DNA of 17,826 bases, from NCBI GenBank assembly GCA_040509055.1, contig JBEVLT010000016.1:1-17826 (forward strand), in the 5' to 3' direction. Source of the DNA: JAJKIP01 sp040509055 (GTDB lineage: Bacteria > Bacteroidota > Bacteroidia > Chitinophagales > Chitinophagaceae). Below, piece after piece: positions 7,056-14,465 of this stretch. How positions within the stretch are numbered: the first letter of the stretch is position 1; each line of letters begins with the position of its first letter. The notes beneath the pieces are model-generated. The model did no database searches. It was not told the origin of the DNA and saw only the letters and a program-made list of their open reading frames with translations. The position numbers and the translations under genes were made by a program.

Positions 7056-8303
7056 TCAGCTTTGTTCTTCCCACACCTGCACCAGGTGAACCAGGGTTTC
7101 CACGGCCTTGTTCATATCCTGTACGCTTACATGCTCCAGCCGGGAATGAATGGCCTGCATGCCGGTAAACAGGTTGGGACAGGGCAACCCCATAAAAGAT
7201 AAGCGGCTGCCGTCCGTGCCGCCGCGGATGCTTTCCATTTTCACTTCCAGCCCCGCACGGCGGATGGCCTCCCTGGCATGCTCCACCACCTGCGGATGAA
7301 GGTCCAGCACCTCTTTCATGTTGCGGTATTGCTCGGATACTTTGTACTCGAAAGAAGCATTGGGATGAACACGCATCGTTTCTTCCACCAGCGTACGCAG
7401 AAAATCTTCTTTCTTTTTCAGGCCCGGCGTTTCAAAATCGCGGATGATGAAATGGATCGTACATTTTTCGGCCATGCCTTCTATCTGTACGGGATGAATA
7501 AATCCCCGTTTGCCTTCCGTGCTTTCGGGCGAAAGCCGGTCTTTGGGCAGCGCATCGAGTATATGACCGGCCAGCTTCATGGCATTGATCATTTTGCCTT
7601 TGGCATAGCCGGGATGGGCAACCACACCGTGGATGACCAATTGTACACCATCGGCGCTGAAGGTTTCGTCCTCCAGGCTGCCGGCTTCGCCCCCATCGAG
7701 CGTATAGCCAAAATCGGCGCCCAGCTTTTTGATGTCTGCCTTTTCCGTTCCCCTGCCTGTTTCTTCATCGGGGGTAAACAATATTTTTATTTCACCGTGC
7801 TTTACTTCCGGATGCGTGGACAGGAAATGGGCCAGGTCCATGATGGCGGCTACCCCGGCTTTATCATCAGAACCCAGCAGGGTAGTGCCCGAGGCAGTAA
7901 TGATATCATTTCCGATCTGCGTCTGCAGGTAAGGATAATCGGACAGCTTCAGCACCTGCGAGGGATCGTCAGGCAGCACAATATCCTGCCCCTGGTAATT
8001 TTTATGAACAATCGGCTTTACGCCGGTACCGCTGCAATCAGGTGCCGTATCCACATGCGCACAAAAACAGATCACCGGCACTTTTTTATCCGTATTGGCC
8101 GGGATCGTGGCATATACATAGCCCCACTCGTCCATATGTGCATCGGCAATCCCGATCTCCCTGAGCTCGCCGGCCAGCAGGTGGCCTAAATCTTTCTGCT
8201 TTTCCGTACTCGGGAAGGAAGCGGCTTTCGGGTCGCTCTGCGTATCGATGGCCGCATACCGCACAAACCGTTTAGCTGCCGTAAAGCTGTAATTTTCAAA
8301 CAT
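7056..8303 (-). CDS. pepT: Peptidase T (tripeptide aminopeptidase)
   Basis: 415 residues, the usual PepT length. This M20-family cytosolic dizinc enzyme removes the N-terminal residue from tripeptides. All metal-site motifs are present: HVDTAPD (H83, D85), GSDDKAG with D146 bridging, PDEETGRGT with E180/E181, TLDGG with D203, and a C-terminal HSRLEH with H386. GGTDGS, part of the substrate site, is also seen. The ATG at 8303 has a purine-rich AGGGAAGG just upstream, unusual for this phylum. The upstream gap of 131 bases holds a -7-like motif and possible competing RNA pairings. It is transcribed in the same direction as the slyD-like gene, and its stop touches that of the flavin oxidoreductase gene. 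Confidence 0.96.
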   Translation of the reverse strand: MFENYSFTAAKRFVRYAAIDTQSDPKAASFPSTEKQKDLGHLLAGELREIGIADAHMDEWGYVYATIPANTDKKVPVICFCAHVDTAPDCSGTGVKPIVHKNYQGQDIVLPDDPSQVLKLSDYPYLQTQIGNDIITASGTTLLGSDDKAGVAAIMDLAHFLSTHPEVKHGEIKILFTPDEETGRGTEKADIKKLGADFGYTLDGGEAGSLEDETFSADGVQLVIHGVVAHPGYAKGKMINAMKLAGHILDALPKDRLSPESTEGKRGFIHPVQIEGMAEKCTIHFIIRDFETPGLKKKEDFLRTLVEETMRVHPNASFEYKVSEQYRNMKEVLDLHPQVVEHAREAIRRAGLEVKMESIRGGTDGSRLSFMGLPCPNLFTGMQAIHSRLEHVSVQDMNKAVETLVHLVQVWEEQS

Positions 8304-8326
8304 AGCCTTCCCTTTTTAATGGATAC

Positions 8327-8334
8327 CGAATTTA
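8327..8334 (-). promoter_or_regulatory. Possible -7 element for pepT
   Basis: The minus strand reads TAAATTCG, seven of eight matches to TAnnTTTG, ending 23 bases before the pepT ATG. No clear -33 element is present. Confidence 0.25.
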
Positions 8335-8348
8335 CGAAGATTCGAAGT

Positions 8349-8418
8349 TCGGGGTCGGATGCTCAGGGTTTCCTGCCAGTTGAATAAACCTCAAACCCCG
8401 ATCCGCTGGTTAAACCCT
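8349..8418 (-). other. Interleaved complementary segments in the slyD-pepT gap
   Basis: On the minus strand AGGGTTT (8412-8418) can pair with AAACCCT (8365-8371), and TCGGGGT (8395-8401) can pair with ACCCCGA (8349-8355). The order is 1-2-1'-2', so the helices exclude each other or form a pseudoknot. A four-pair CCAG/CTGG extension supports the first helix. It lies upstream of the pepT -7-like motif, so it would act in the slyD 3' end or in read-through RNA. Confidence 0.2.
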
Positions 8419-8434
8419 CCCCCGACAGTAAGGA

Positions 8435-8890
8435 TTACGGCATTATAATCAACGGACTTCCACCAACAATCTCAACCAGCTCCAGGTCAAAAACGAGGTC
8501 CTTGCCGGCAAGCGGGTGATTGGCATCCAGCAACACGACATCGTCTTTGATCTCTGCTACCACTACCTGGAAGTTTTGACCGCTGCCATTGTGCATCATC
8601 AGCGGCATGCCTACTTCTACTTTCATATCGCCGGGAAACCGGTCTTTGGGCATTTCGATCACCTGCTCGGGATCGCGCTGGCCATAAGCCTGGTCAGCAG
8701 GAATAGTAATGGTCTTTTTATCACCCGCGACCATGCCGGTCACCCCTTCGTCAAATCCTTTGATCACCATGCCGCTGCCTACTTCAAATTCCAGCGGGGC
8801 ACGGCCTTCCGACGAATCGAAGGTTTCGCCATTGGTCAGTTTGCCGTGGTAATGCACCTTTACTGTGTCACCGCTTTTTACCTGTCTCAT
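8435..8890 (-). CDS. slyD: FKBP-type peptidyl-prolyl isomerase, SlyD-like
   Basis: 151 residues from the ATG at 8890; the longer frame from 8956 adds 22 residues with no family match. The FKBP domain is split as in SlyD: residues 1-69 contain VKVHYHGKLTNGETFDSS (10-27) and FEVGSGMVIKGFDEGVTGM (35-53), and 126-143 return to the domain with HPLAGKDLVFDLELVEI. Residues about 70-125 form the insert-in-flap chaperone domain, starting AYGQRDPEQVIEMP. The histidine- and cysteine-rich metal-binding tail of E. coli SlyD is absent and the protein ends soon after the fold, so nickel handling is unlikely. It is probably a cytosolic folding helper and prolyl isomerase. Confidence 0.93.
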   Translation of the reverse strand: MRQVKSGDTVKVHYHGKLTNGETFDSSEGRAPLEFEVGSGMVIKGFDEGVTGMVAGDKKTITIPADQAYGQRDPEQVIEMPKDRFPGDMKVEVGMPLMMHNGSGQNFQVVVAEIKDDVVLLDANHPLAGKDLVFDLELVEIVGGSPLIIMP

Positions 8891-8986
8891 TGTATTGCTT
8901 TTGATGTAAAGAAAGGCCTGCAAGGTAGGGGAATCCCGCGAATGAAACCCTCTCAATATTTATGACCGTCTTTACACATATTTCCT

Positions 8987-8994
8987 GAAATTTG
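8987..8994 (+). promoter_or_regulatory. Possible -7 element for the namZ-like gene
   Basis: GAAATTTG matches TAnnTTTG except at the first base, 24 bases before the ATG at 9018. It is followed directly by a perfect inverted repeat, AGGCG (8995-8999) and CGCCT (9005-9009), which would lie at about the transcription start or in the short leader. Confidence 0.25.
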
Positions 8995-9017
8995 AGGCGA
9001 TCTACGCCTGATATATT

Positions 9018-10295
9018 ATGAAAATGCAATTCATCCTGTTGGCCTGGGCCATGTTTTTAATACTGCCCCTCCGCGCCTGTACGCAGACAGGAGATAATAT
9101 CCGGAACGAAGGCATTGTGACCGGCGCCGAGCGCATCCCGGTCTATCTTCCGTGGCTCAAAGGCCGGCGGATCGGCATTTTTGCCAACCAGACCTCGATG
9201 GTAGGCAATACCCACCTGGTAGATACCCTGCGCAGCCTGGGCATAGATATCCGGGTGATCTTCGGACCCGAGCACGGCTTTCGCGGTACCGCCGATGCCG
9301 GGGAAAAAGTAAACAGCTACACCGATCCCAAAACAGGTATACCTGTTATCTCGCTCTATGGAAGCAAGAAGGCCCCTTCGGCCGATGACCTCAAAAATGT
9401 AGACATCCTGGTCTTCGACATCCAGGACGTGGGCGTACGTTTTTATACGTATATCTCTTCGCTGCAGGACTTCATGGAGGCTGCCTTTGAAAACAGCAAG
9501 CCCCTGCTGCTGCTGGACCGGCCCAATCCCAATGGCTTCTACGTAGACGGGCCTGTGCTGGATAGGAAGTACAAATCGCATATCGGTATGCAGCCCATCC
9601 CGGTGGTGTACGGCATGACCATTGCCGAATATGCCCGCATGATCGCCGGCGAAAAATGGCTGAGCCCGAAAGCCAATGAAAAATTTGAGTATTACCTGCA
9701 TGCAGAAAACTCCGCGGATACACCCTTTCACTTCCAGGTGATCAAATGCCAGCGCTACACGCATAAAAGTCAATACGTGCTGCCCGTACGTCCATCGCCC
9801 AACCTCCCGGAAATACAGTCCATTTACCTGTATCCTTCCACCTGCTTCTTCGAAGGCACGGTACTGAGTGAAGGCAGGGGTACGCCGAAGCCTTTCCAGG
9901 TTTTCGGTGATCCATCCCTTCCAAAGAACCTCTATGCATTTGTACCGCAGCCCAACGAAGGTGCTAAAAGCTCCAAGCACTACGGCAAAACCTGCTACGG
10001 CTGGAACCTGCACGGCACGCCTGGCGAAGTGCTGGCCAACATCGGCAACAGGATCCAGCTGAAATGGCTGACAGAGGCCTACAGGCTTTTCCCGAACAAG
10101 GACAGTTTTTTCATCGTTCCCAAAACGGGAAAGATGGAAGACTGCTTCTTCAACAAACTGGCCGGCAACAACGAGCTGTGGCAGCAGATCAGGAAAGGTG
10201 TGCCCGAAGAAACGATCCGGAAAAGCTGGGAACCGGCCCTTACCAGCTTCAAAGCCATCCGGAAAAAATATTTATTGTACGAAGATTTCGAATAA
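9018..10295 (+). CDS. namZ: DUF1343 / GH171 NamZ-like exo-beta-N-acetylmuramidase, putative lipoprotein
   Basis: 425 residues. The N-terminus is a signal sequence ending LPLRAC, a plausible but imperfect lipobox (Arg at -2), so Cys21 may be lipidated; otherwise the protein is exported by ordinary cleavage. The DUF1343 signature motifs are present: FANQTSMVG (55-63), VIFGPEHGFRGTADAGE (80-96), VFDIQDVGVRFYTYI (132-146) and LLDRPNPNG (165-173). The family includes NamZ of Bacillus subtilis and Tannerella forsythia, which removes N-acetylmuramic acid from the non-reducing end of peptidoglycan fragments. The FGPEHG glutamate (E85) lies in the region proposed as catalytic. Six bases separate it from fmt, so the two are probably cotranscribed. 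The enzymatic role is inferred from the family. Confidence 0.88.
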   Translation: MKMQFILLAWAMFLILPLRACTQTGDNIRNEGIVTGAERIPVYLPWLKGRRIGIFANQTSMVGNTHLVDTLRSLGIDIRVIFGPEHGFRGTADAGEKVNSYTDPKTGIPVISLYGSKKAPSADDLKNVDILVFDIQDVGVRFYTYISSLQDFMEAAFENSKPLLLLDRPNPNGFYVDGPVLDRKYKSHIGMQPIPVVYGMTIAEYARMIAGEKWLSPKANEKFEYYLHAENSADTPFHFQVIKCQRYTHKSQYVLPVRPSPNLPEIQSIYLYPSTCFFEGTVLSEGRGTPKPFQVFGDPSLPKNLYAFVPQPNEGAKSSKHYGKTCYGWNLHGTPGEVLANIGNRIQLKWLTEAYRLFPNKDSFFIVPKTGKMEDCFFNKLAGNNELWQQIRKGVPEETIRKSWEPALTSFKAIRKKYLLYEDFE

Positions 10296-10301
10296 TACCG
10301 A

Positions 10302-11306
10302 ATGATCACTTACCAGTTAAAAACAAAAGAGAACGAACCGAATACCTTCAACCTGGCACTTACCACCCTGCGCATCGTATTCATGGGAACACCAGAATTT
10401 GCCGTGGCCTCCCTGGATGCCCTGGTAAAGGCCGGCTATAACATCGTGGGAGTGGTTACGGCGCCCGATAAACCGGCCGGCCGCGGAATGAAGCTGAATG
10501 AAAGCGCCGTAAAGAAATATGCCGCAGAAAAGGGATTGAATATCCTGCAACCGGTAAAGCTGAAAGACCCGGCCTTCCTGGAAGAGCTGGCAGCCCTGCA
10601 GGCCGATCTGCAGGTGGTCGTTGCCTTTCGCATGCTGCCCGAAGCGGTATGGACCATGCCACGCCTGGGCACCATCAACCTGCACGGATCGCTGCTGCCG
10701 CAGTACAGGGGCGCTGCGCCGATCAACTGGGCGGTGATCAATGGGGAAAAAGAAACCGGCGTTACCACCTTCAAACTGAAACATGAAATAGATACCGGCG
10801 ATATTTTGCTACAGGAAGCGTTCCAGGTAGGCGAAAATGAAACTGCCGGCGAGGTGCATGATAAAATGAAAGACATTGGGGCAGGCCTGCTCGTCAGGAC
10901 CGTGCAGGGCCTGGCAGAAGGGTCGCTGACGGAAACGCCCCAGCCGCATACGGTTTTGGCTTCGGGAGTTGAACAATCGTTGAAGCATGCCCCCAAGATC
11001 TTTACCGACACCTGCAAAATAGACTGGAACAAGCCTGTTGCCGATATACACAACCTGGTCCGCGGCCTTTCTCCCTTTCCCGGCGCTTTTACTTACGTCG
11101 ACGACAAAATGCTGAAGATATACCGGAGCGAAATAGAGCCGGCGCCGTCCATGCTTGCCGTACCCGGCAGCCATCACACGGATGGCAAAACGTTTTTAAA
11201 ATTCGCTGCCGTGGACGGCTACATTCATGCCACGGAAATACAACTGGAAGGCAAGAAAAAAATGAACGTGGGGGATTTTCTGCGGGGTTACCGGTTTAGC
11301 TCATAA
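10302..11306 (+). CDS. fmt: Methionyl-tRNA formyltransferase
   Basis: 334 residues. Fmt formylates initiator methionyl-tRNA with 10-formyl-tetrahydrofolate. The catalytic domain starts LRIVFMGTPEFAV at residue 23. It contains Asn126, His128 and Asp164, equivalent to E. coli N106, H108 and D144, and the signature SLLPQYRGAAPINWAVINGE (130-149). The C-terminal OB-like tRNA-binding domain covers about 220-334. The ATG at 10302 gives about 18 extra N-terminal residues relative to E. coli; no other ATG lies before Met28, which is inside the first strand. The start is therefore either this ATG or a non-ATG codon nearer residue 20. The 3' end overlaps the convergent gene by six bases. Confidence 0.95.
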   Translation: MITYQLKTKENEPNTFNLALTTLRIVFMGTPEFAVASLDALVKAGYNIVGVVTAPDKPAGRGMKLNESAVKKYAAEKGLNILQPVKLKDPAFLEELAALQADLQVVVAFRMLPEAVWTMPRLGTINLHGSLLPQYRGAAPINWAVINGEKETGVTTFKLKHEIDTGDILLQEAFQVGENETAGEVHDKMKDIGAGLLVRTVQGLAEGSLTETPQPHTVLASGVEQSLKHAPKIFTDTCKIDWNKPVADIHNLVRGLSPFPGAFTYVDDKMLKIYRSEIEPAPSMLAVPGSHHTDGKTFLKFAAVDGYIHATEIQLEGKKKMNVGDFLRGYRFSS

Positions 11307-12017
11307 GCCCCGGGGGATCTTTACAATTTCTTTGATGATATAAAGTTTCCCGGTCCCGAACAGGTCCGCACCCCGTTCACCACCTGCATAGTGAAAATCA
11401 CGCTCAGTGGCTTTTTGCAACTGCTGTTTGGACAGGGTAACGGTTGCTGACGGCCCGTCACCCGCAGGAAAGAGCTCTTTTATTTTACCGGGAACCAGCT
11501 CGTAGCTTCTCAGCTCTGTAGACACTTTTTTAAATACGATGGAATCAGCTTTTACTTCCTGCACCTTCAAAACCACATAGGGATGCTGGTAACTTTCCGG
11601 GTCCACCTTGTAATAGTCGGATGTATCTGTCGCATTGAGCTTATTCTTCAATTCTTTTATTTCCGCATTGAAATAGTCTCTTGCTGCCCGCTCATCATTG
11701 GCCGCACTTCTTTTCTCTGCCACCAGGAATATCACCAACGCGATCAGCAGCAGGATCAATCCTGAAAATGCATACCATTTGGTACGGGGCGCAGGCAATG
11801 ATTGCAGGTATTGCTCCTGTGCAGGAGAAAGCTGGTAAAACTGCCGTCCCTGCCGGATCACCCATTTTGTCCCGATGCTGAAAAAAGGGATCCAGAAAAG
11901 ATGCGCATAGCGCTGCCGCAATTCAATGGTATACCCGCGGTTTTGCATGCCCTGGAAACCCAATGCCTCCGGGTCATAGGCCTGGAGAAGAAACGAGCCG
12001 GTGCCAAAGACAATCAT
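11301..12017 (-). CDS. Single-helix membrane protein with cysteine-less zinc-ribbon-like N-terminus
   Basis: 238 residues, function not recognised. Residues about 1-63 (MIVFGTGSFLL, then YAHLFWIPFFSIGTKWVIRQ at 37-56, then FYQLS) follow the pattern of the zinc-ribbon domain that precedes a membrane helix in many bacterial proteins. That domain has a GT-G start and a HFFFIPLIPLG-type core. No cysteine is present anywhere in the protein, so metal binding by this site is lost or the fold is kept by other means. A membrane helix lies at 81-100, followed by a charged, possibly coiled segment (101-128) and a beta-rich domain of about 110 residues with no recognised motif. It is the last gene of the minus-strand run. 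The fmt overlap at 11301-11306 puts each stop codon inside or against the other gene. Confidence 0.75.
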   Translation of the reverse strand: MIVFGTGSFLLQAYDPEALGFQGMQNRGYTIELRQRYAHLFWIPFFSIGTKWVIRQGRQFYQLSPAQEQYLQSLPAPRTKWYAFSGLILLLIALVIFLVAEKRSAANDERAARDYFNAEIKELKNKLNATDTSDYYKVDPESYQHPYVVLKVQEVKADSIVFKKVSTELRSYELVPGKIKELFPAGDGPSATVTLSKQQLQKATERDFHYAGGERGADLFGTGKLYIIKEIVKIPRGL

Positions 12018-12040
12018 AAGCGTCAGTTATCTGGTGGTCA

Positions 12041-12067
12041 AACCGGTGATGACAGGTCATCCCGGTT
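12041..12067 (-). terminator. Strong hairpin just after the LysM gene
   Basis: AACCGG-T-GATGAC (12041-12053) and GTCATC-CCGGTT (12056-12067) are complementary over 12 pairs, with one bulged base and a two-base centre. On the minus strand it begins within the LysM stop codon and is followed by only TTTG, so the T-tract is too short for a classic terminator. It may be a processing or stabilising 3' hairpin, a weak terminator, or a protein-binding palindrome before the next gene, whose ATG is at 12017. Confidence 0.45.
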
Positions 12068-13043
12068 AGTAATTCACTTTCACCACGAACTTTTCTTCGT
12101 CCGTGATCTGAAGGGCCGATGCAGCGGCATTGCTGATACGGATATCAAGGCCCTGGTTCTGCCGGATGCCGCTCATTTCACCCAGCACCTTGGCATATAT
12201 CGCCTTGTTATTATCAGGGTTGATGACCCGGACGATCGTGCCGGGCGGTACGCCATCGATCAGCAGGTAATACTTGGCATCCTGCATACCGCTGGTGGTT
12301 TTAAAAATTCCGGAAGTAACCGTAGCATTGGTCGAAACCGGGGTGGTTTTGATCTGCTGGTCAAAATAAGCTTTGAAGTAGCCGCTTTCACCACTTGCCG
12401 GCGTGATAGCAACCTGCGGTTGTTTGTTATCCGCGATCACCACAGGAGGAGTCACCGGCGCATCGTCTTTCTTTATCTCCTCTGCCGGTGCATCCCGTAC
12501 CACGATCGGGGGATCGTTCTTCACCACCGGCGGTTCTTCTGCTGGTTTCACCGTTTCGGGTTGCACCGCGGGCGGGCCCGCTACTACTGCCGGCGCGGCC
12601 GCATTCGTTGTGGTAAGATAGCCGACAATCAGTTTGGTACCGGCTTTCACGTTGTCCGATGTCAGCCTGTTCCATTCCCGTATATTCTTCAGCGGTACCT
12701 TGTTGCTGGAGTTGCTCACCTTCATCAGCCCTTCACCGGCACCTACCAGGTAATAAACGGGTGTGCCTGTATTGCCCTGCTGGGAAAAATTGGTATCCGT
12801 CAGCGGTATGCGCAGCACCTGGCCGATGCTGATCCCCTTGTTCAGGTCGATGCCGTTATAGGCCGCAATGAACTTCGGGCTTACCTGATAGACACGGCCC
12901 ACCGAGTACAGCCCCTCTTTCGCCACTACCTTATGCTCCAGGTACAGCCCTTTACTCCCGTTCTTTACCATCAACTCTCCCGGCTGGGCCTGTGAAAAAA
13001 GTACGGCAGTCAACACGATCATCAGCAAAAAAAACTTTTTCAT
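12066..13043 (-). CDS. Secreted LysM protein with RlpA-like barrel C-terminus
   Basis: 325 residues. A cleavable signal peptide (MKKFFLLMIVLTAVLFSQAQ) is followed by two LysM-like repeats, at about 36-80 (LEHKVVAKEGLYSVGRVYQV and later NGIDLNKGISIGQVLRIP) and 96-141 (second copy, more diverged). A Pro/Ala/Val-rich linker spans about 145-215. Residues about 222-325 resemble a double-psi beta-barrel of the RlpA type: PPGTIVRVINPDNNKAIYAKV (266-286) and GLDIRISNAAASALQI (298-313). The DRGPF motif of lytic RlpA enzymes is not present, so it probably binds rather than cuts peptidoglycan. It lies 54 bases downstream of the rsmF-like gene, and its own -7-like motifs occupy that gap. Confidence 0.85.
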   Translation of the reverse strand: MKKFFLLMIVLTAVLFSQAQPGELMVKNGSKGLYLEHKVVAKEGLYSVGRVYQVSPKFIAAYNGIDLNKGISIGQVLRIPLTDTNFSQQGNTGTPVYYLVGAGEGLMKVSNSSNKVPLKNIREWNRLTSDNVKAGTKLIVGYLTTTNAAAPAVVAGPPAVQPETVKPAEEPPVVKNDPPIVVRDAPAEEIKKDDAPVTPPVVIADNKQPQVAITPASGESGYFKAYFDQQIKTTPVSTNATVTSGIFKTTSGMQDAKYYLLIDGVPPGTIVRVINPDNNKAIYAKVLGEMSGIRQNQGLDIRISNAAASALQITDEEKFVVKVNY

Positions 13044-13050
13044 GGGGCGA

Positions 13051-13073
13051 CAAAGTTTGGATATACAAAGATG
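13051..13073 (-). promoter_or_regulatory. Two -7-like motifs before the LysM gene
   Basis: On the minus strand CATCTTTG (13066-13073) and AAACTTTG (13051-13058) each match TAnnTTTG at all but the first base. They are stacked in the 54-base gap, the nearer ending seven bases before the ATG. Either could serve as a promoter independent of the rsmF-like gene. Confidence 0.3.
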
Positions 13074-13097
13074 TGCTTTTTTGGCCGTTTTTTAGTC

Positions 13098-14465
13098 CTA
13101 ATTGTCCCTTAAAATGCGCAGCTCTTTGGGGTAATAGTTATTGATACGGTTCGGCAATGCATTGATCCATCCAAGCGGTTGCCCTTCACAGGTAACCAGT
13201 TGCCAGCCGGCCGCAGCCGGCCGCACCGGCAGATCTTTCCGCTGCAGGTACAGGATGGCTTCTTCGTTTGTCAGGGGCGTTCTGCCGATGGCATCGTTCA
13301 CCAGCCCGCTCAGCGCCAGCGCATGATCGGGCACCAGCTTATCGCGTAAGAGCTCACCGGCGCGCACACCCGAGTAGACCACGCGCAGCTGTTGCAGCAG
13401 GATACTGAGATCAGCCGTCAGTGCTGCAGGCCAGGCATACACCGTCTGTTCATGTTTGATAAAATCATAGCCTTCGGTCTGCATCCACCGGCCCAGGGTA
13501 GCTGCTTCTGTACGACCGGCCACTTCAGGTTTGTTTTTTAGTTTCAACCGCGTCTCCTGCCCGCCGGATGTCTTTCGCAGGCAGGCAATAAAAAAACCCT
13601 CCCCTTTCACTTTATCCGGCCAGAAACGATACCCGTATGCACCGGACCGCCCCTGCACTTCAACGATGTTCCACCCGGCAGGAACAGCCAATTGCAGGCT
13701 CTCAGCCTTCAGTTCCTGCTCCAGCCAATCCAATATATCTTCATCTTCTTCCCTGGAATACGAGCATGTGGAATAGATGAGCACGCCATTCTCTTTCAAT
13801 GCAGGCCATGCATCCGCCAGTATTCGCTGCTGGCGCTGGCTGCAGAGCTGTACGCTATTCAGGCTCCATTCACCGATCGCTTCCGGATCACGGCGAAAAA
13901 GGCCGCTCCCGCTGCAGGGCGCATCCGCTACCAGCACATCGAAGTAACCGGGCAACCGGGCAAAATGGCTGGGGTCGTTGCAGGTGACCATCACATTATC
14001 ACTTCCCCATTTGATGATATTGTCTTTCAGCACAGCCGCCCGTGATTTGATCACTTCATTGCTGACCAGCAGGCTATCGGCCGTGATCAATGATTGAAGA
14101 TGGGTAGACTTACCGCCCGGCGCCGCGCTCAGGTCCAGCAGTTTCATCGGCCGGGAAAGATCAACCGTTTGCCGCAATGCCTGCTCCAGGAACATGCTGC
14201 TGGCTTCCTGCACATAATAACAGCCGGCATGAAAAAGCGGATCGAAGGTGAAGGAAGGACGTTGCGAAAGGTAGAATCCGTAGTTCGTCCAGGGAATTGG
14301 AGCAAGCGAGATCGGGAAATTGGGAACCTGGCTGACGGGTTTGGCGGGATTAAACCGGATGGACGTGATCTGTTCGCCGGAAGCATGCACCTGTGCGAAT
14401 GCTTCTTTATCGAAACCTTTTACATCAGCTAACGAATTCATCAAGGAGTCCGGCAGGTACCTCAT
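13098..14465 (-). CDS. rsmF: RsmF/NSUN-type rRNA cytosine-C5 methyltransferase
   Basis: 455 residues, close to E. coli RsmF (YebU, 479), which makes m5C in 16S rRNA. The N-terminal RNA-contacting part includes SIRFNPAKP (35-43). The SAM loop is LDLSAAPGGKSTH (110-122). DAPCSGSG (181-188) and STCSYS (232-237) hold the two cysteines of the two-cysteine mechanism, with C234 as nucleophile and C184 for product release. The C-terminal 170 residues have RsmF-like and PUA-like features (GWINALPNRINNYYP). The start at 14465 is preferred because the family usually begins with LP-x-x-x; ATG 14441 is possible. It overlaps the upstream membrane-protein gene by 41 bases. The exact rRNA target in this organism is inferred. 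Confidence 0.92.
   Translation of the reverse strand: MRYLPDSLMNSLADVKGFDKEAFAQVHASGEQITSIRFNPAKPVSQVPNFPISLAPIPWTNYGFYLSQRPSFTFDPLFHAGCYYVQEASSMFLEQALRQTVDLSRPMKLLDLSAAPGGKSTHLQSLITADSLLVSNEVIKSRAAVLKDNIIKWGSDNVMVTCNDPSHFARLPGYFDVLVADAPCSGSGLFRRDPEAIGEWSLNSVQLCSQRQQRILADAWPALKENGVLIYSTCSYSREEDEDILDWLEQELKAESLQLAVPAGWNIVEVQGRSGAYGYRFWPDKVKGEGFFIACLRKTSGGQETRLKLKNKPEVAGRTEAATLGRWMQTEGYDFIKHEQTVYAWPAALTADLSILLQQLRVVYSGVRAGELLRDKLVPDHALALSGLVNDAIGRTPLTNEEAILYLQRKDLPVRPAAAGWQLVTCEGQPLGWINALPNRINNYYPKELRILRDN

Noticed and set aside
7278..8189. 303-codon plus-strand frame opposite pepT
   Set aside because: A shadow frame; all M20 metal-site motifs are on the minus strand.
9057..10013. 318-codon minus-strand frame opposite the namZ-like gene
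   Set aside because: A shadow frame; all DUF1343 motifs are on the plus strand.
11802..12995. 397-codon plus-strand frame opposite the LysM gene
   Set aside because: Low-complexity, His/Arg-rich translation typical of the antisense of a GC-rich gene; the minus strand has a signal peptide and LysM repeats.
13204..13223. Tandem CAGCCGGCCG repeat, two copies
   Set aside because: It lies within the rsmF-like gene and encodes an ordinary Arg-Pro-Ala-Ala-Ala-Gly stretch; probably compositional.
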